A stretch of 64,000 bases of DNA from Mycobacterium asiaticum (GTDB taxonomy: Bacteria > Actinomycetota > Actinomycetes > Mycobacteriales > Mycobacteriaceae): NCBI RefSeq assembly GCF_001668675.1, contig NZ_LZKQ01000189.1, positions 1 through 64,000 of the forward strand. The letters are read 5' to 3'. Shown here one piece after another: positions 55,256-63,825 of the stretch. A program made the position numbers and the translations under genes. Every line of letters begins with the position of its first letter. Position 1 is the stretch's first letter. Under the pieces are notes generated by a model. That model searched no databases. It was not told where the DNA came from and was given only the letters and a program-made list of their open reading frames with translations.

Positions 55256-56362
55256 ATGGAATCCTTTATCCACCTGCGCAAAGGCCGGACGCCGCGGCGT
55301 GTCCACGCCGACCTCGACGGCCTCAAAGACGACGAACTGGGTCGCGGTGGCTTCACCGGACGCACCGCCAACATCTACCGCCGCCACGATCCCACCGCCT
55401 TTCGCGCGGTCGGTCCGCTGCGCCCGGTCGACGTACTGGCCGACCAGCTCAAGCCCAGCGACGCCACCGATGCGGCCGGCGGCCCGCTGCTGATGTTCAG
55501 CAACGCCGACTGCCGGGTGCTGCTGAGCCGGCGGCACGAGGAGATGCCGTTCTACACCCGGCACATCGACGGAGACTTGCTCTGTTTCGTTCACCAGGGC
55601 GCCGGCCTGCTGGAGACCGAGTTCGGGCCGCTTCGCTACCGCCACGGCGACTGGATCTACCTCCCGAAGGCCTGCACCTGGCGCCAGCTGCCGGACAGCG
55701 AGACCACGCTGCTGATGATCGAGGCGACCGACGAGTTCCGGGTGCCACCGCCGGGCAGCCTGGGCCGGCACTTCCCCTTCGATCCCGCGCAGGCCACCAT
55801 CCCCGAACCGGTCCCGATCGAGGACGACGGACGCGACGAGTACGAGGTGCGGCTCGTGCACCGGGACGTCCAGGGCGACGGGTCGACAACGCTGTATTAC
55901 CAACACAATCCGATCGACGTCGAAGGCTGGCGCGGTGACAACTTCGCCTTCACCTTCAACATCGACGACTACAACGTCGTCACCTCCGACAGCGTGCACC
56001 TGCCGCCGACGGTGCACATGTTCATGCAGGCGACCGGTGTCTACGTGATGAACTTCCTGCCGAAGCCCGCCGAGACGGTGGCTGGCACCGAACGCACGCC
56101 GTGGTACCACCGCAACGTCGACTACGACGAGATCGCGTTCTTCCACGGCGGTTCGCTGTACGGCATCCCGATGCCGCCCGGCCTGATATCCCATGCACCG
56201 CAAGGCGTTCACCACGGCGCGCCGGAAAAGGCACGCGAACGGGCACGCCGCAAGTTCGACGACTATCAGCGAGTGGACTGGCAGGTCATCGCGATCGACA
56301 CCCGTCGCCGCCTGACACCGTCACCCGAAATACTGGCACACGACCTGGGACAGCACCAATGA
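55256..56362 (+). CDS. Homogentisate-1,2-dioxygenase-like cupin
   Basis: 368 residues, shorter than typical homogentisate dioxygenases. The N-terminal cupin half has FYTRHIDGDLLCFVHQGAGLLETEFGPLRYRHGDWIYLPK; the C-terminal half has HLPPTVHMFMQATGVYVMNFLP and HRNVDYDEIAFFHGG, followed by ISHAPQGVHHGAP. By comparison with human HGD the iron ligands would be H285, D291 or E292, and H320, with the key Glu position shifted by one. It probably opens an aromatic diol or related ring with Fe2+ and O2. First gene of a ten-gene coupled operon. Confidence 0.75.
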   Translation: MESFIHLRKGRTPRRVHADLDGLKDDELGRGGFTGRTANIYRRHDPTAFRAVGPLRPVDVLADQLKPSDATDAAGGPLLMFSNADCRVLLSRRHEEMPFYTRHIDGDLLCFVHQGAGLLETEFGPLRYRHGDWIYLPKACTWRQLPDSETTLLMIEATDEFRVPPPGSLGRHFPFDPAQATIPEPVPIEDDGRDEYEVRLVHRDVQGDGSTTLYYQHNPIDVEGWRGDNFAFTFNIDDYNVVTSDSVHLPPTVHMFMQATGVYVMNFLPKPAETVAGTERTPWYHRNVDYDEIAFFHGGSLYGIPMPPGLISHAPQGVHHGAPEKARERARRKFDDYQRVDWQVIAIDTRRRLTPSPEILAHDLGQHQ

Positions 56363-57546
56363 AGCAAGCCGTCAAACACGACTACGACCGTATCCCGTAT
56401 CTCGTTGCATTCCAGAACAATTCCGGTGTGCGCGACGTGTACGGCGGGCTGGCCGAGATCACCGTGCTGGAAAGCTACCTGCTCAAGCCCAAGGACCGCC
56501 CGTCGGACACCGTGCTGGTTTTCATGCATCCCATCGGCGGCGGTGCGTACCTGCCGATGATCAATGCGCTGGCCCGGGCCGGCCACCACGTCATCTACTG
56601 CAACAGCCGATTCCGCGGCACCGACTCGACCCTGCTGATGGAGAAGGTGGTCGAAGACCTCGGCGAGTGCATCAAGGACGCCAAGAACAGGCTCGGCTAT
56701 CGCAAGGTGGTGCTGGCCGGATGGAGCGGTGGCGGCTCGCTGTCGATGTTCTACCAACAGCAGGCTCAGCACGCCACCATCACCTCCAGCCCGTCGGGTG
56801 ACGGCCCCGACCTGACCAAGCTGGACCTGCCGGCGGCCGACGGCATCATGTTGCTGGCGGCGCACATCAGCCGGCACGGCACCCTCACCGAGTGGCTGGA
56901 CGCGTCGATCCTGGACGAGGCCGACCCCACCAAGCGCGATCCCGAACTGGACCTGTACAACCCGGACAACCCGAATCAGCCGCCCTACAGCCAGGAGTTT
57001 CTGGCGCGCTACCGGCAGGCGCAGATCGACCGCAACCGCCGTATCACAGCCTGGGTGCGCGACAAGCTGGCCGAGCTGAAGGCGGCAGGCCGGCCCGACG
57101 ACGAGTTCTGTTTCGTCGTGCACGGCACCATGGCCGACCCGCGCTGGCTGGATCCCACGGTCGACCCCAATGAGCGCACCCCCGGCACCTGCTATTTGGG
57201 GGACCCGCAGGTGGTGAACATGAGCCCGGTCGGCCTGGCGCGCTACTCGACGCTGCGCGGCTGGCTGTCGCAGTGGAGTTACGACGACGCCCGGGGCGAC
57301 GGCGTGGCATGCGGGAAGGACCTTGCCATCCCAGCGCTGGTGATCGGTAACCTGGGCGATGACGCTTGCACACCCAGCCACACCCGACGGCTCTACGAGG
57401 CGATCGGGCACCCGGACAAGGAGATGCACGAAATCCCGGGCGCCACACATTATTACGCGGGACCTGACCAGCGCGACAAGCTGCGCCAGGCTGTCGACAT
57501 CGTCACCGACTGGCTGATCAGACACGACTTCGCGAGTGCCGGGTGA
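56359..57546 (+). CDS. Alpha/beta-hydrolase-fold protein
   Basis: 395 residues. The oxyanion region is FMHPIGGGAYLPM (about 55-67); the nucleophile elbow is GWSGGGS (about 119-125). An insertion of about 120 residues holds a cap. The C-terminus has GNLGDDACTPSHTRRLYEAI and IPGATHYYAGPDQ with the acid and the histidine. It starts within the previous stop (ATGA). It may hydrolyse the ring-cleavage product or an ester/lactone feeding the pathway. Confidence 0.8.
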   Translation: MKQAVKHDYDRIPYLVAFQNNSGVRDVYGGLAEITVLESYLLKPKDRPSDTVLVFMHPIGGGAYLPMINALARAGHHVIYCNSRFRGTDSTLLMEKVVEDLGECIKDAKNRLGYRKVVLAGWSGGGSLSMFYQQQAQHATITSSPSGDGPDLTKLDLPAADGIMLLAAHISRHGTLTEWLDASILDEADPTKRDPELDLYNPDNPNQPPYSQEFLARYRQAQIDRNRRITAWVRDKLAELKAAGRPDDEFCFVVHGTMADPRWLDPTVDPNERTPGTCYLGDPQVVNMSPVGLARYSTLRGWLSQWSYDDARGDGVACGKDLAIPALVIGNLGDDACTPSHTRRLYEAIGHPDKEMHEIPGATHYYAGPDQRDKLRQAVDIVTDWLIRHDFASAG

Positions 57547-58793
57547 TGCCCGCCGGCGACGATGCAGAGCGCAGCGATGCTGAGCAGCGGCGCGTTGCCG
57601 GAGCCCTGGACGGTATCCGGGTGCTGGAACTGGGCACCCTGATCGCCGGACCGTTCGTGGGTCGCCTGCTCGGCGACATGGGCGCCGACGTCATCAAGGT
57701 CGAGCCCCCGGGCGCCCCGGACCCGCTGCGCACCTGGGGGCAGGCCGAACTCAACGGGCATCGGGTCTTCTGGACCGTGCATGCCCGCAACAAGCGGGGC
57801 ATCACGCTGGACCTGCGCAAGCCGGAGGGGCGCGAGCTGTTCCTCGAACTGGTCGAGAAGTCCGACATCGTGGTGGAGAACTTCCGTCCCGGGACGCTGG
57901 AGAAGTGGAACCTGGGCTACGACGTACTCAGCGAACGCAATTCGGGCATCATCCTGGTTCGGGTGTCGGGCTACGGCCAGACCGGTCCGGATGCACATAA
58001 GGCCGGCTACGCCTCGGTGGCCGAGGCCGCGAGCGGGTTGCGGCACCTCAACGGCTTCCCGGGTGGACCGCCGCCGCGGCTGGCGCTGTCGCTGGGCGAC
58101 ACGCTGGCCGGAATGTTCGGCGCGCAGGGCGCGCTTGCCGCGCTGTACCGCCGCAGCGTGACCGGGCACGGGCAGGTGGTCGACGTTGCCCTCACCGAAT
58201 CGTGTTTGGCGGTACAAGAATCCACCATTCCGGACTACGACGTCGGCGGTGTGGTTCGCGGGCCGTCCGGCACCCGGCTGGAGGGCATCGCACCGTCGAA
58301 CATCTACCGCAGCGCCGACGGTTCCTGGGTGGTGATCGCGGCCAACCAGGACACCGTGTTCGCCCGGCTGTGCAAGGCCATGGGGCAGCCGGAACTGGTC
58401 ACCGACGACCGGTTCGCCACGCACGGCGCCCGGGGCCGCAACCAGGACGAGCTGGATCAGATCATCGGCGCTTGGGCGGCCCAGCGCCAGCCCGCCGAGA
58501 TCATCGAAACCCTCTCGGCCGCAGGAGTTATCGCCGGACCGATCAACACCGTCGCCGAAGTCGTCAACGACCCGCAGCTGCGCGCCCGCGGCATGTTGGT
58601 GCCGCACTACGACGAGCGAGTCGAGCGGGAGGTGCTGGGACCGGGCATCGTGCCGGTGCTCTCCGAATCCCCCGGCACCGTCCGCTACGCCGGCCCCGCG
58701 CGCCCGGGCCAGCACAACGAGGACGTCTACACCGGGCTGTTGGGCAAGACGGCCGACGAGGTCGCCCGGTTGGTCGCCGAGGAGGTGTTATGA
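57543..58793 (+). CDS. CaiB/BaiF-family (class III) CoA-transferase
   Basis: 416 residues. The family's first motif is LDGIRVLELGTLIAGPFVGRLLGDMGADVIKVEPP, followed by KRGITLDLRKPEGRELFLELV and VENFRPGTLEKW. The catalytic aspartate is probably in LALSLGDTLAGMFG. The C-terminal half has EGIAPSNIYRSADGSWVVIAANQDTVF. It moves CoA between organic acids. GTG overlaps the previous stop by 4 bp; an ATG follows directly. It probably activates an intermediate for the lyase encoded next. Confidence 0.9.
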   Translation: MMPAGDDAERSDAEQRRVAGALDGIRVLELGTLIAGPFVGRLLGDMGADVIKVEPPGAPDPLRTWGQAELNGHRVFWTVHARNKRGITLDLRKPEGRELFLELVEKSDIVVENFRPGTLEKWNLGYDVLSERNSGIILVRVSGYGQTGPDAHKAGYASVAEAASGLRHLNGFPGGPPPRLALSLGDTLAGMFGAQGALAALYRRSVTGHGQVVDVALTESCLAVQESTIPDYDVGGVVRGPSGTRLEGIAPSNIYRSADGSWVVIAANQDTVFARLCKAMGQPELVTDDRFATHGARGRNQDELDQIIGAWAAQRQPAEIIETLSAAGVIAGPINTVAEVVNDPQLRARGMLVPHYDERVEREVLGPGIVPVLSESPGTVRYAGPARPGQHNEDVYTGLLGKTADEVARLVAEEVL

Positions 58794-59686
58794 GCACGCA
58801 CGTCGATATCCGTGAGGTCGCGCTGCGCGACGGCTTACAGATTGAAACGCCAATACCGTTGGCCGCCAAGCTGGAAATGCTGGCCGCCATAGCGGCGACC
58901 GGCGTGCGCGAAGTGGAGGCCACCGCATTCGTCTCGCCGTCCAAAGTGCCGTCGATGGCCGACGCCGCCGAACTGGCCGCCGAACTGCACAACTTTCCCG
59001 GCATCGAGTTCTCCGCCCTGGTGGCCAGCCCGAACGGGGCCAAACGGGCCATCGCCGCGGGATTGCGGTCGATCGAATACGTGGTGGCCGCCGATGACAC
59101 CTTCAGCCAGAAGAACGTCGGGCGCACCAGCGCCGAAGCGACCTCACAAATCAGCGAGATCGTCGCGATCGCGCATGACAGTGCCGCCACCGTCGAGGTC
59201 ATCGTCGCCACGGCCTGGGACTCCCCGTTCGAGGGACCGACACCCCCTTCGCGGGTATTGGACATCGCAGCGTCGGCCCGCGGCCAGGGGGTGGACCGGT
59301 TCTCCATCGCCGACACGATCGGTACCGCCACCCCGGGCCGGGTGAGTTCGCTGATCGCCCGGTTGCGTCCGGTCATCGGCGACCTGCCGCTGGGCGGCCA
59401 CTTCCACAACACCCGCGGGTCCGGACTGGCCTGCGCCTACGCGGCGGTGCTGGCGGGCGTCACCCGGCTGGACGCCTCGGTCGGCGGGCTCGGCGGCTGC
59501 CCGTTCGCGCCCGGCGCCACCGGCAACATCGCGACCGAAGACCTGGTGTACCTGCTGACCGACAGCGGGTTCGACGTCGACGTGGACTTGCCGGCAGCGA
59601 TCGCCGCGGCGCAGGTCGCGAGGGACGCCGTCGGACATGACTTGCCGAGCGCGCTGCTGCGCGCCGGTGACCGGATCCGAACCTGA
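58790..59686 (+). CDS. HMG-CoA-lyase-like aldolase
   Basis: 298 residues, TIM barrel. It has the metal-binding REVALRDGLQIE start (R, D), GGHFHNTRGSGLACAYAAV with the histidine pair, and the catalytic cysteine loop GGLGGCPFAPGATGN. Members split 3-hydroxy-3-methylglutaryl-CoA or related 3-hydroxy-acyl-CoAs into a CoA ester and a keto acid. Coupled by ATGA to the CoA-transferase, so the two likely act in sequence. Substrate beyond that is unknown. Confidence 0.9.
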   Translation: MSTHVDIREVALRDGLQIETPIPLAAKLEMLAAIAATGVREVEATAFVSPSKVPSMADAAELAAELHNFPGIEFSALVASPNGAKRAIAAGLRSIEYVVAADDTFSQKNVGRTSAEATSQISEIVAIAHDSAATVEVIVATAWDSPFEGPTPPSRVLDIAASARGQGVDRFSIADTIGTATPGRVSSLIARLRPVIGDLPLGGHFHNTRGSGLACAYAAVLAGVTRLDASVGGLGGCPFAPGATGNIATEDLVYLLTDSGFDVDVDLPAAIAAAQVARDAVGHDLPSALLRAGDRIRT

Positions 59687-60297
59687 TGCCCGCCGAACTG
59701 GTCAGCGCCAAAGGCCGCCAGACCCGCCAGGCCATCGAGCAAGCCGCGCGAAAACTGTTCGCCGAGCGTGGCTTTCACGGAACCACGCTGGCCGACATCA
59801 CCTCGGCGGCCGGCAAATCCTCGGCGGTTTTCTACCGCTACTTCACCGACAAAGAGGACCTGCTGGCCGCCTTGGCCGAATCATTCCTGCATGACGTCGT
59901 CGAACCGTCCGGGCTCAGTGTTCACCTGCCCGACTCCCCCGCCGACGACGCGTTCTTCGTCTCCGTGGTCACCGGCTACTGGGGCATGTTCAAGCAGAAC
60001 ATCGGGATCATGATCGCGGTGGCCCAGCTGGCCGCCACCCAGGAACGCTTCGCTGCCGTCCAGAACGAATTCCGCCGCTTCGGCATGAACATCGTGGCCG
60101 CCTCCGTCCGGCGGGCCCAGGAGCAGGGCTACGGGACCGACCTCAACCCGGAGCACACCGCCGCCGCGATCTCGCTGTTGTTCGAGAATTTCACCACCGT
60201 GTTCGTCGGCAGACCGAACCTCGGCGTGACGATGACCGACGAGGATGCCATTGGCGTACTGTCGAAAATCTGGCAGAAGACTCTGTACGGCGCTTGA
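59686..60297 (+). CDS. TetR-family regulator of the catabolic operon
   Basis: 203 residues. The HTH is RKLFAERGFHGTTLADITSAAGKSSAVFYRYFTDKEDLL (about 22-60); the C-terminal domain is a helical ligand pocket. The ATG shares a base with the lyase stop (TGATG), so it is made as part of the operon. It probably responds to a pathway intermediate and binds the inverted repeat at 55196-55227; this is inferred from position. Confidence 0.9.
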   Translation: MPAELVSAKGRQTRQAIEQAARKLFAERGFHGTTLADITSAAGKSSAVFYRYFTDKEDLLAALAESFLHDVVEPSGLSVHLPDSPADDAFFVSVVTGYWGMFKQNIGIMIAVAQLAATQERFAAVQNEFRRFGMNIVAASVRRAQEQGYGTDLNPEHTAAAISLLFENFTTVFVGRPNLGVTMTDEDAIGVLSKIWQKTLYGA

Positions 60298-60315
60298 CAA
60301 CTAGGAGCGATCAAC

Positions 60316-61554
60316 GTGGATTTCAGTCTCCCCGAACACCTTCCGAGCCTACTCGCCGAGATGGATGAGTTCATCGAACGGGAGATCAAACCACTCGAAC
60401 GCGAGAATATCCAGTACTTCGACCACCGTCGGGAGAACGCCCGCACCGACTGGGACAGCGGCGGGATCCCGCGGCGGGAGTGGGAAGATCTGCTCGGTGA
60501 GATGCGCAGGCGAGCCGACAAGGCGGGCTGGTTGCGGTACGGGCTGCCGTCCCAGTTCGGCGGTCGCGACGGCAGCAATATCGACATGGCCGTCATTCGG
60601 GAACACCTGGCGCACAAGGGACTCGGGTTGCACAACGATTTGCAGGACGAGTCCTCGATCGTCGGCAACTTCCCGCAAGTCATCATGATGGACCGGTTCG
60701 GCACCGAGACCCAGAAGCAGGAATGGACCGAGGCACTGATCACCGGCGAGCGGTCGATGGCGTTCGGGCTGACCGAACCCAACCACGGGTCGGACGCCAC
60801 CTGGCTGGAGACGACCGCGGTCCGTGACGGTGACGGGTGGGTGATCAACGGCGCCAAGCGATTCAACACCGGCGTCCACCGGGCCACCCACGACCTGGTG
60901 TTCGCCCGCACATCGGGTGAACCCGGTCAGGCGCGCGGCATCACCGCGTTCCTCGTGCCCTGCGACTCCCCCGGCTTCCACATCCCGTACTACTGGTGGA
61001 CCTTCAACATGCCCACCGACCATGCCGAGGTGGAGCTCAAAGACGTCCGGGTGCCCGACGACGCAATCCTGGGTGAAGTCGACCGCGGGTTGGAAGTGGG
61101 CCAAACCTTCCTGCACGAGAACAGGATTCGCCAAGCAGCCAGCAGCCTGGGTGCCGCGCAGTACTGTATCGACCGTGCCGTGGCCTATGCCGGCGAGCGC
61201 GTGGTGTTCGGCAAGCCATTGGCGGTGAACCAGGCGGTGCAGTGGCCGCTGGTGGAGTTGCAGACCGAGGCGCAGATGGTGCGGCTGCTGGTGTACTACG
61301 CCGCCACCCAGTTGGACGCCAACCACCACATGGAGGTCTCCGACAAGGTTTCGATGGCCAATTACCGCGCCAACCGGCTGGTGTGCAATGCCGCCGACCG
61401 CGCGATGCAGGTGCTCGGTGGCATCGGTTACAGCCGTCACGAACAGCTCGAGCACATCTACCGGCACCACCGCCGCTACCGGATCACCGAGGGCGCGGAG
61501 GAGATCCAGATCCGCCGAGTTGCCCAGCGACTCTTCAAGTTCGGCAAGAGATGA
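60316..61554 (+). CDS. Acyl-CoA dehydrogenase, LvaC/ACAD11-like
   Basis: 412 residues. GLTEPNHGSDATWLETTAVRDGDGWVINGAKRFNTG is the FAD/substrate region; ADRAMQVLGGIGYSRHEQLEHIYRHHRRYRITEGAEEIQIRRVAQRLF is the C-terminal signature of the ACAD10/11-LvaC group. With the kinase and small protein encoded next, members convert phosphorylated 4-hydroxyacyl-CoA to an enoyl-CoA. The GTG start follows AGGAGCGATCAAC, and the stop overlaps the kinase start (ATGA). Confidence 0.9.
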   Translation: MDFSLPEHLPSLLAEMDEFIEREIKPLERENIQYFDHRRENARTDWDSGGIPRREWEDLLGEMRRRADKAGWLRYGLPSQFGGRDGSNIDMAVIREHLAHKGLGLHNDLQDESSIVGNFPQVIMMDRFGTETQKQEWTEALITGERSMAFGLTEPNHGSDATWLETTAVRDGDGWVINGAKRFNTGVHRATHDLVFARTSGEPGQARGITAFLVPCDSPGFHIPYYWWTFNMPTDHAEVELKDVRVPDDAILGEVDRGLEVGQTFLHENRIRQAASSLGAAQYCIDRAVAYAGERVVFGKPLAVNQAVQWPLVELQTEAQMVRLLVYYAATQLDANHHMEVSDKVSMANYRANRLVCNAADRAMQVLGGIGYSRHEQLEHIYRHHRRYRITEGAEEIQIRRVAQRLFKFGKR

Positions 61555-62522
61555 CCCTGGCAGCGGACCTCGGCGCGCTGCTGGAGTCGGTCCTCAACGA
61601 GCGGGTGAGCATCGACAACCTGCGCGCCCTCACCGGCGGTGCCAGCCGGACCACCTGGGCGTTCGATGCGGTGACCGACGGCGCGCCCCGCTCGCTGATC
61701 CTGCGCACCGGACCACCGGACGACGTCCATGCCGGGATGGAATTGGAGGCACGGGTTCAGGCGGCGGCCGCCGCCGCCGGCGCGCCGGTCCCCCATGTCC
61801 TGATCGCCGACGACTCGGTGGCCACGCTCGGGAACCCGTTCCTGATCTGTGAGGAGATCAAGGGCGAGACCATCGTTCGGCGCATTTACCGGCAGCTCGG
61901 CGATTCCGCCGCGGCGCGGGAGTCGCTGTTGCGCCAGTGCGCGCAGGCAATCGCGGCCATCCACCGTGCCGATGCCGGTGACCCGGGACTGACCCGCGAG
62001 GACCCGATCGGGCAATGGCGGGAACGGCTCGACGGCATGGGCGACACCACCGCCACCTTCGAATGGGCCTTCCGTTGGCTGGCCGCCCGCCGGCCGCCAC
62101 CGTCGCCGGAAGTGTTGGTGCACGGCGACTTTCGGATGGGTAACCTGATCGTCGACGGCAGCGATCTCGCCGCGGTGCTGGACTGGGAGCTGGTGCACGT
62201 GGGTGAGGCCTACGAGGACCTGGCCTGGTTCTGCGTACGCGCCTGGCGGTTCGGCGCACCGCCCAGCCAGGGCGCCGGCGGTCTGGGCAGTATCGAAAGC
62301 TTCCTGCGCGCCTACGAGCAGGCCAGCGCGACTACCGTCGACCGGGTGACGTTCCACTGGTGGCTGGTGCTGGCGACCCTGCGCTGGGGGGTGATCTGCC
62401 GCTATCAGGCCGAGCGGCACCTCAGCGGGCAGACGCGGTCGGTGGAACTGGCCACCATCGGCCGCCGGGTGTGCGAGAACGAATGGGACCTGCTCGACCT
62501 GCTTGCCGGGAGCCCGTCGTGA
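61551..62522 (+). CDS. APH-fold kinase, LvaA/ACAD10-11 kinase-domain-like
   Basis: 323 residues. The aminoglycoside-phosphotransferase fold has LTGGASRTTWAF (Gly-rich loop), ICEEIKGETIVRR, the catalytic Brenner motif VHGDFRMGNLIVD (D as base) and metal site AVLDWELVHVGEAYEDLAWF. Next to an ACAD and a DUF6285 gene it is best read as the 4-hydroxyacyl-CoA kinase that phosphorylates the gamma-hydroxyl before elimination. Antibiotic resistance is unlikely. Overlaps the preceding and following genes by 4 bp. Confidence 0.9.
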   Translation: MTLAADLGALLESVLNERVSIDNLRALTGGASRTTWAFDAVTDGAPRSLILRTGPPDDVHAGMELEARVQAAAAAAGAPVPHVLIADDSVATLGNPFLICEEIKGETIVRRIYRQLGDSAAARESLLRQCAQAIAAIHRADAGDPGLTREDPIGQWRERLDGMGDTTATFEWAFRWLAARRPPPSPEVLVHGDFRMGNLIVDGSDLAAVLDWELVHVGEAYEDLAWFCVRAWRFGAPPSQGAGGLGSIESFLRAYEQASATTVDRVTFHWWLVLATLRWGVICRYQAERHLSGQTRSVELATIGRRVCENEWDLLDLLAGSPS

Positions 62523-62857
62523 CCGGGATACACGGCCGGCCCACCGCTGCGGAGCTGGTCGCCGCCGTCGCCGAGTTCCTGGAAACCGATGTGCGCGAGG
62601 CGACTTCGGGCCAGGTCAACTTCCACTCCCGGGTAGCGGCCAACGCCCTGCGGATGGTCGAACGCGAATTGCGCAACCCCGGTGAATCCGACGTCCGGGC
62701 GGCGCTGGCCAACCTCGGCTTCGCGGACGAGGCCGCGCTGGCGGCTGCCATCCGCGACGGCGCACTGGACGAGCGCGCCGATGACGTCATCGCCTGCCTG
62801 CGAACCTTGGTGGGCCACCGGCTGGCGGCCGCTCACCCCGGATACGACAACCCCTAG
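62519..62857 (+). CDS. DUF6285 protein, LvaB-like kinase partner
   Basis: 112 residues from GTG overlapping the kinase stop. HGRPTAAELVAAVAEFLETDV at the start and SGQVNFHSRVAANALRMVERELR match the small partner that accompanies LvaA-type kinases. It is helical and soluble. In the levulinate pathway of Pseudomonas, the small LvaB protein is required for LvaA kinase activity. It completes a kinase-partner-dehydrogenase module here. Confidence 0.78.
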   Translation: MTGIHGRPTAAELVAAVAEFLETDVREATSGQVNFHSRVAANALRMVERELRNPGESDVRAALANLGFADEAALAAAIRDGALDERADDVIACLRTLVGHRLAAAHPGYDNP

Positions 62858-62864
62858 GAGCACC

Positions 62865-63257
62865 ATGTCCCCCACTGTCGCCGAGGTGGCCGACCGGCTG
62901 TTCGCCGTGATCGAGGACGGCGACCGGGCCACCGTCGACCAGATGTGGAGCCCCGACATCACGGTGTGGCGGGTCGGTGCCCGCCGCGATGACGACAAGG
63001 CCCGCGCGCTGCGCGTCATCGAGTGGTTCATCTCGGCCACGACCGAGCGCAGCTACGAAATCCTGGACCGCCAGGAATTCGGGACCGGGTTCGTCCAGCA
63101 GCACGTCCTGCACGCGACCGGCCACGCGGGTCAATCGATCTCGATGCGGGTTTGCATCGTGATCAAGTTGGACAATGAGGGTCTTATCAACAGGATCGAC
63201 GAATACTTCGACCCCGCCGAGATGGCCCCGCTACTCGACTCCCCGACAAACGAATAG
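62865..63257 (+). CDS. NTF2/SnoaL-like protein
   Basis: 130 residues, nuclear-transport-factor-2-like cone fold: VADRLFAVIEDGDRATVDQMWSPDITVWRV, ISATTERSYEILDRQEFGTGFVQQHVLHATGHAG and RVCIVIKLDNEGLINRIDEYFDPAEM. Such proteins act as isomerases, dehydratases or cyclases on small hydrophobic substrates. CTAGGAGCACC precedes the ATG, 8 bp after the LvaB-like gene. Its exact step is unknown. Confidence 0.8.
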   Translation: MSPTVAEVADRLFAVIEDGDRATVDQMWSPDITVWRVGARRDDDKARALRVIEWFISATTERSYEILDRQEFGTGFVQQHVLHATGHAGQSISMRVCIVIKLDNEGLINRIDEYFDPAEMAPLLDSPTNE

Positions 63258-63267
63258 GCGAGACCCG

Positions 63268-63810
63268 ATGACGACGCTGGAAACTTTGCTCACCGACCCC
63301 GAGACCTCGGGTGCCTGGGCGCTGGTGCCCGACAACTCGAAGATCGAATTCAAGATCAAGAACATGTGGGGCGTGTGGCCGGTCAAGGGCAGGTTCACCC
63401 AATTCAGCGGAGAGGGCAGGCTCGGCGACAAGGGCGCGGTGACCGGCCGCATCGACATCGACGTCGCATCGCTGAACACCGGTATCGGAAAGCGGGACGA
63501 ACACCTGCGGTCCGCCGACTTCTTCGACGTCGAGCGCTTTCCGCAGATCGCCGTCGCCGTAGGCGGCCTGCAGCTCGGCACCGGCCGAGAGGCCGAATTG
63601 CAAACCGGATTCACCATCAAGGGCATCACCGAACCGGTGCGGCTGCCGGTGACGATCACCGAACTCGCCGACGGCTCGGTACGGATCTCAGGGACGACCC
63701 AGATCAACCGATCCCGGTTCAACCTGGACTGGAACAAGCTGGGTGTGATGTCGGACACAGTGACGGTGTCGGCGGAGGCCGTCTTCGTGCAATCGACTCA
63801 TACCGCGTGA
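63268..63810 (+). CDS. YceI-family lipid-binding protein
   Basis: 180 residues. The lipocalin-like barrel starts WALVPDNSKIEFKIKNMWGVWPVKGRFTQFSG and has RDEHLRSADFFDVERFPQIAV and GFTIKGITEPVRLPVTI. There is no clear signal peptide, unlike most YceI proteins, so it is probably cytosolic. YceI proteins bind isoprenoid-like or amide lipids. It starts 10 bp after the NTF2-like gene and is the last operon gene. Confidence 0.9.
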   Translation: MTTLETLLTDPETSGAWALVPDNSKIEFKIKNMWGVWPVKGRFTQFSGEGRLGDKGAVTGRIDIDVASLNTGIGKRDEHLRSADFFDVERFPQIAVAVGGLQLGTGREAELQTGFTIKGITEPVRLPVTITELADGSVRISGTTQINRSRFNLDWNKLGVMSDTVTVSAEAVFVQSTHTA

Positions 63811-63825
63811 ATTAACATCTGCACC

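Noticed and set aside
61551..62522. Aminoglycoside resistance phosphotransferase
   Set aside because: The fold is shared, but the coupling to an ACAD11-like dehydrogenase and a DUF6285 gene points to acyl-CoA metabolism.
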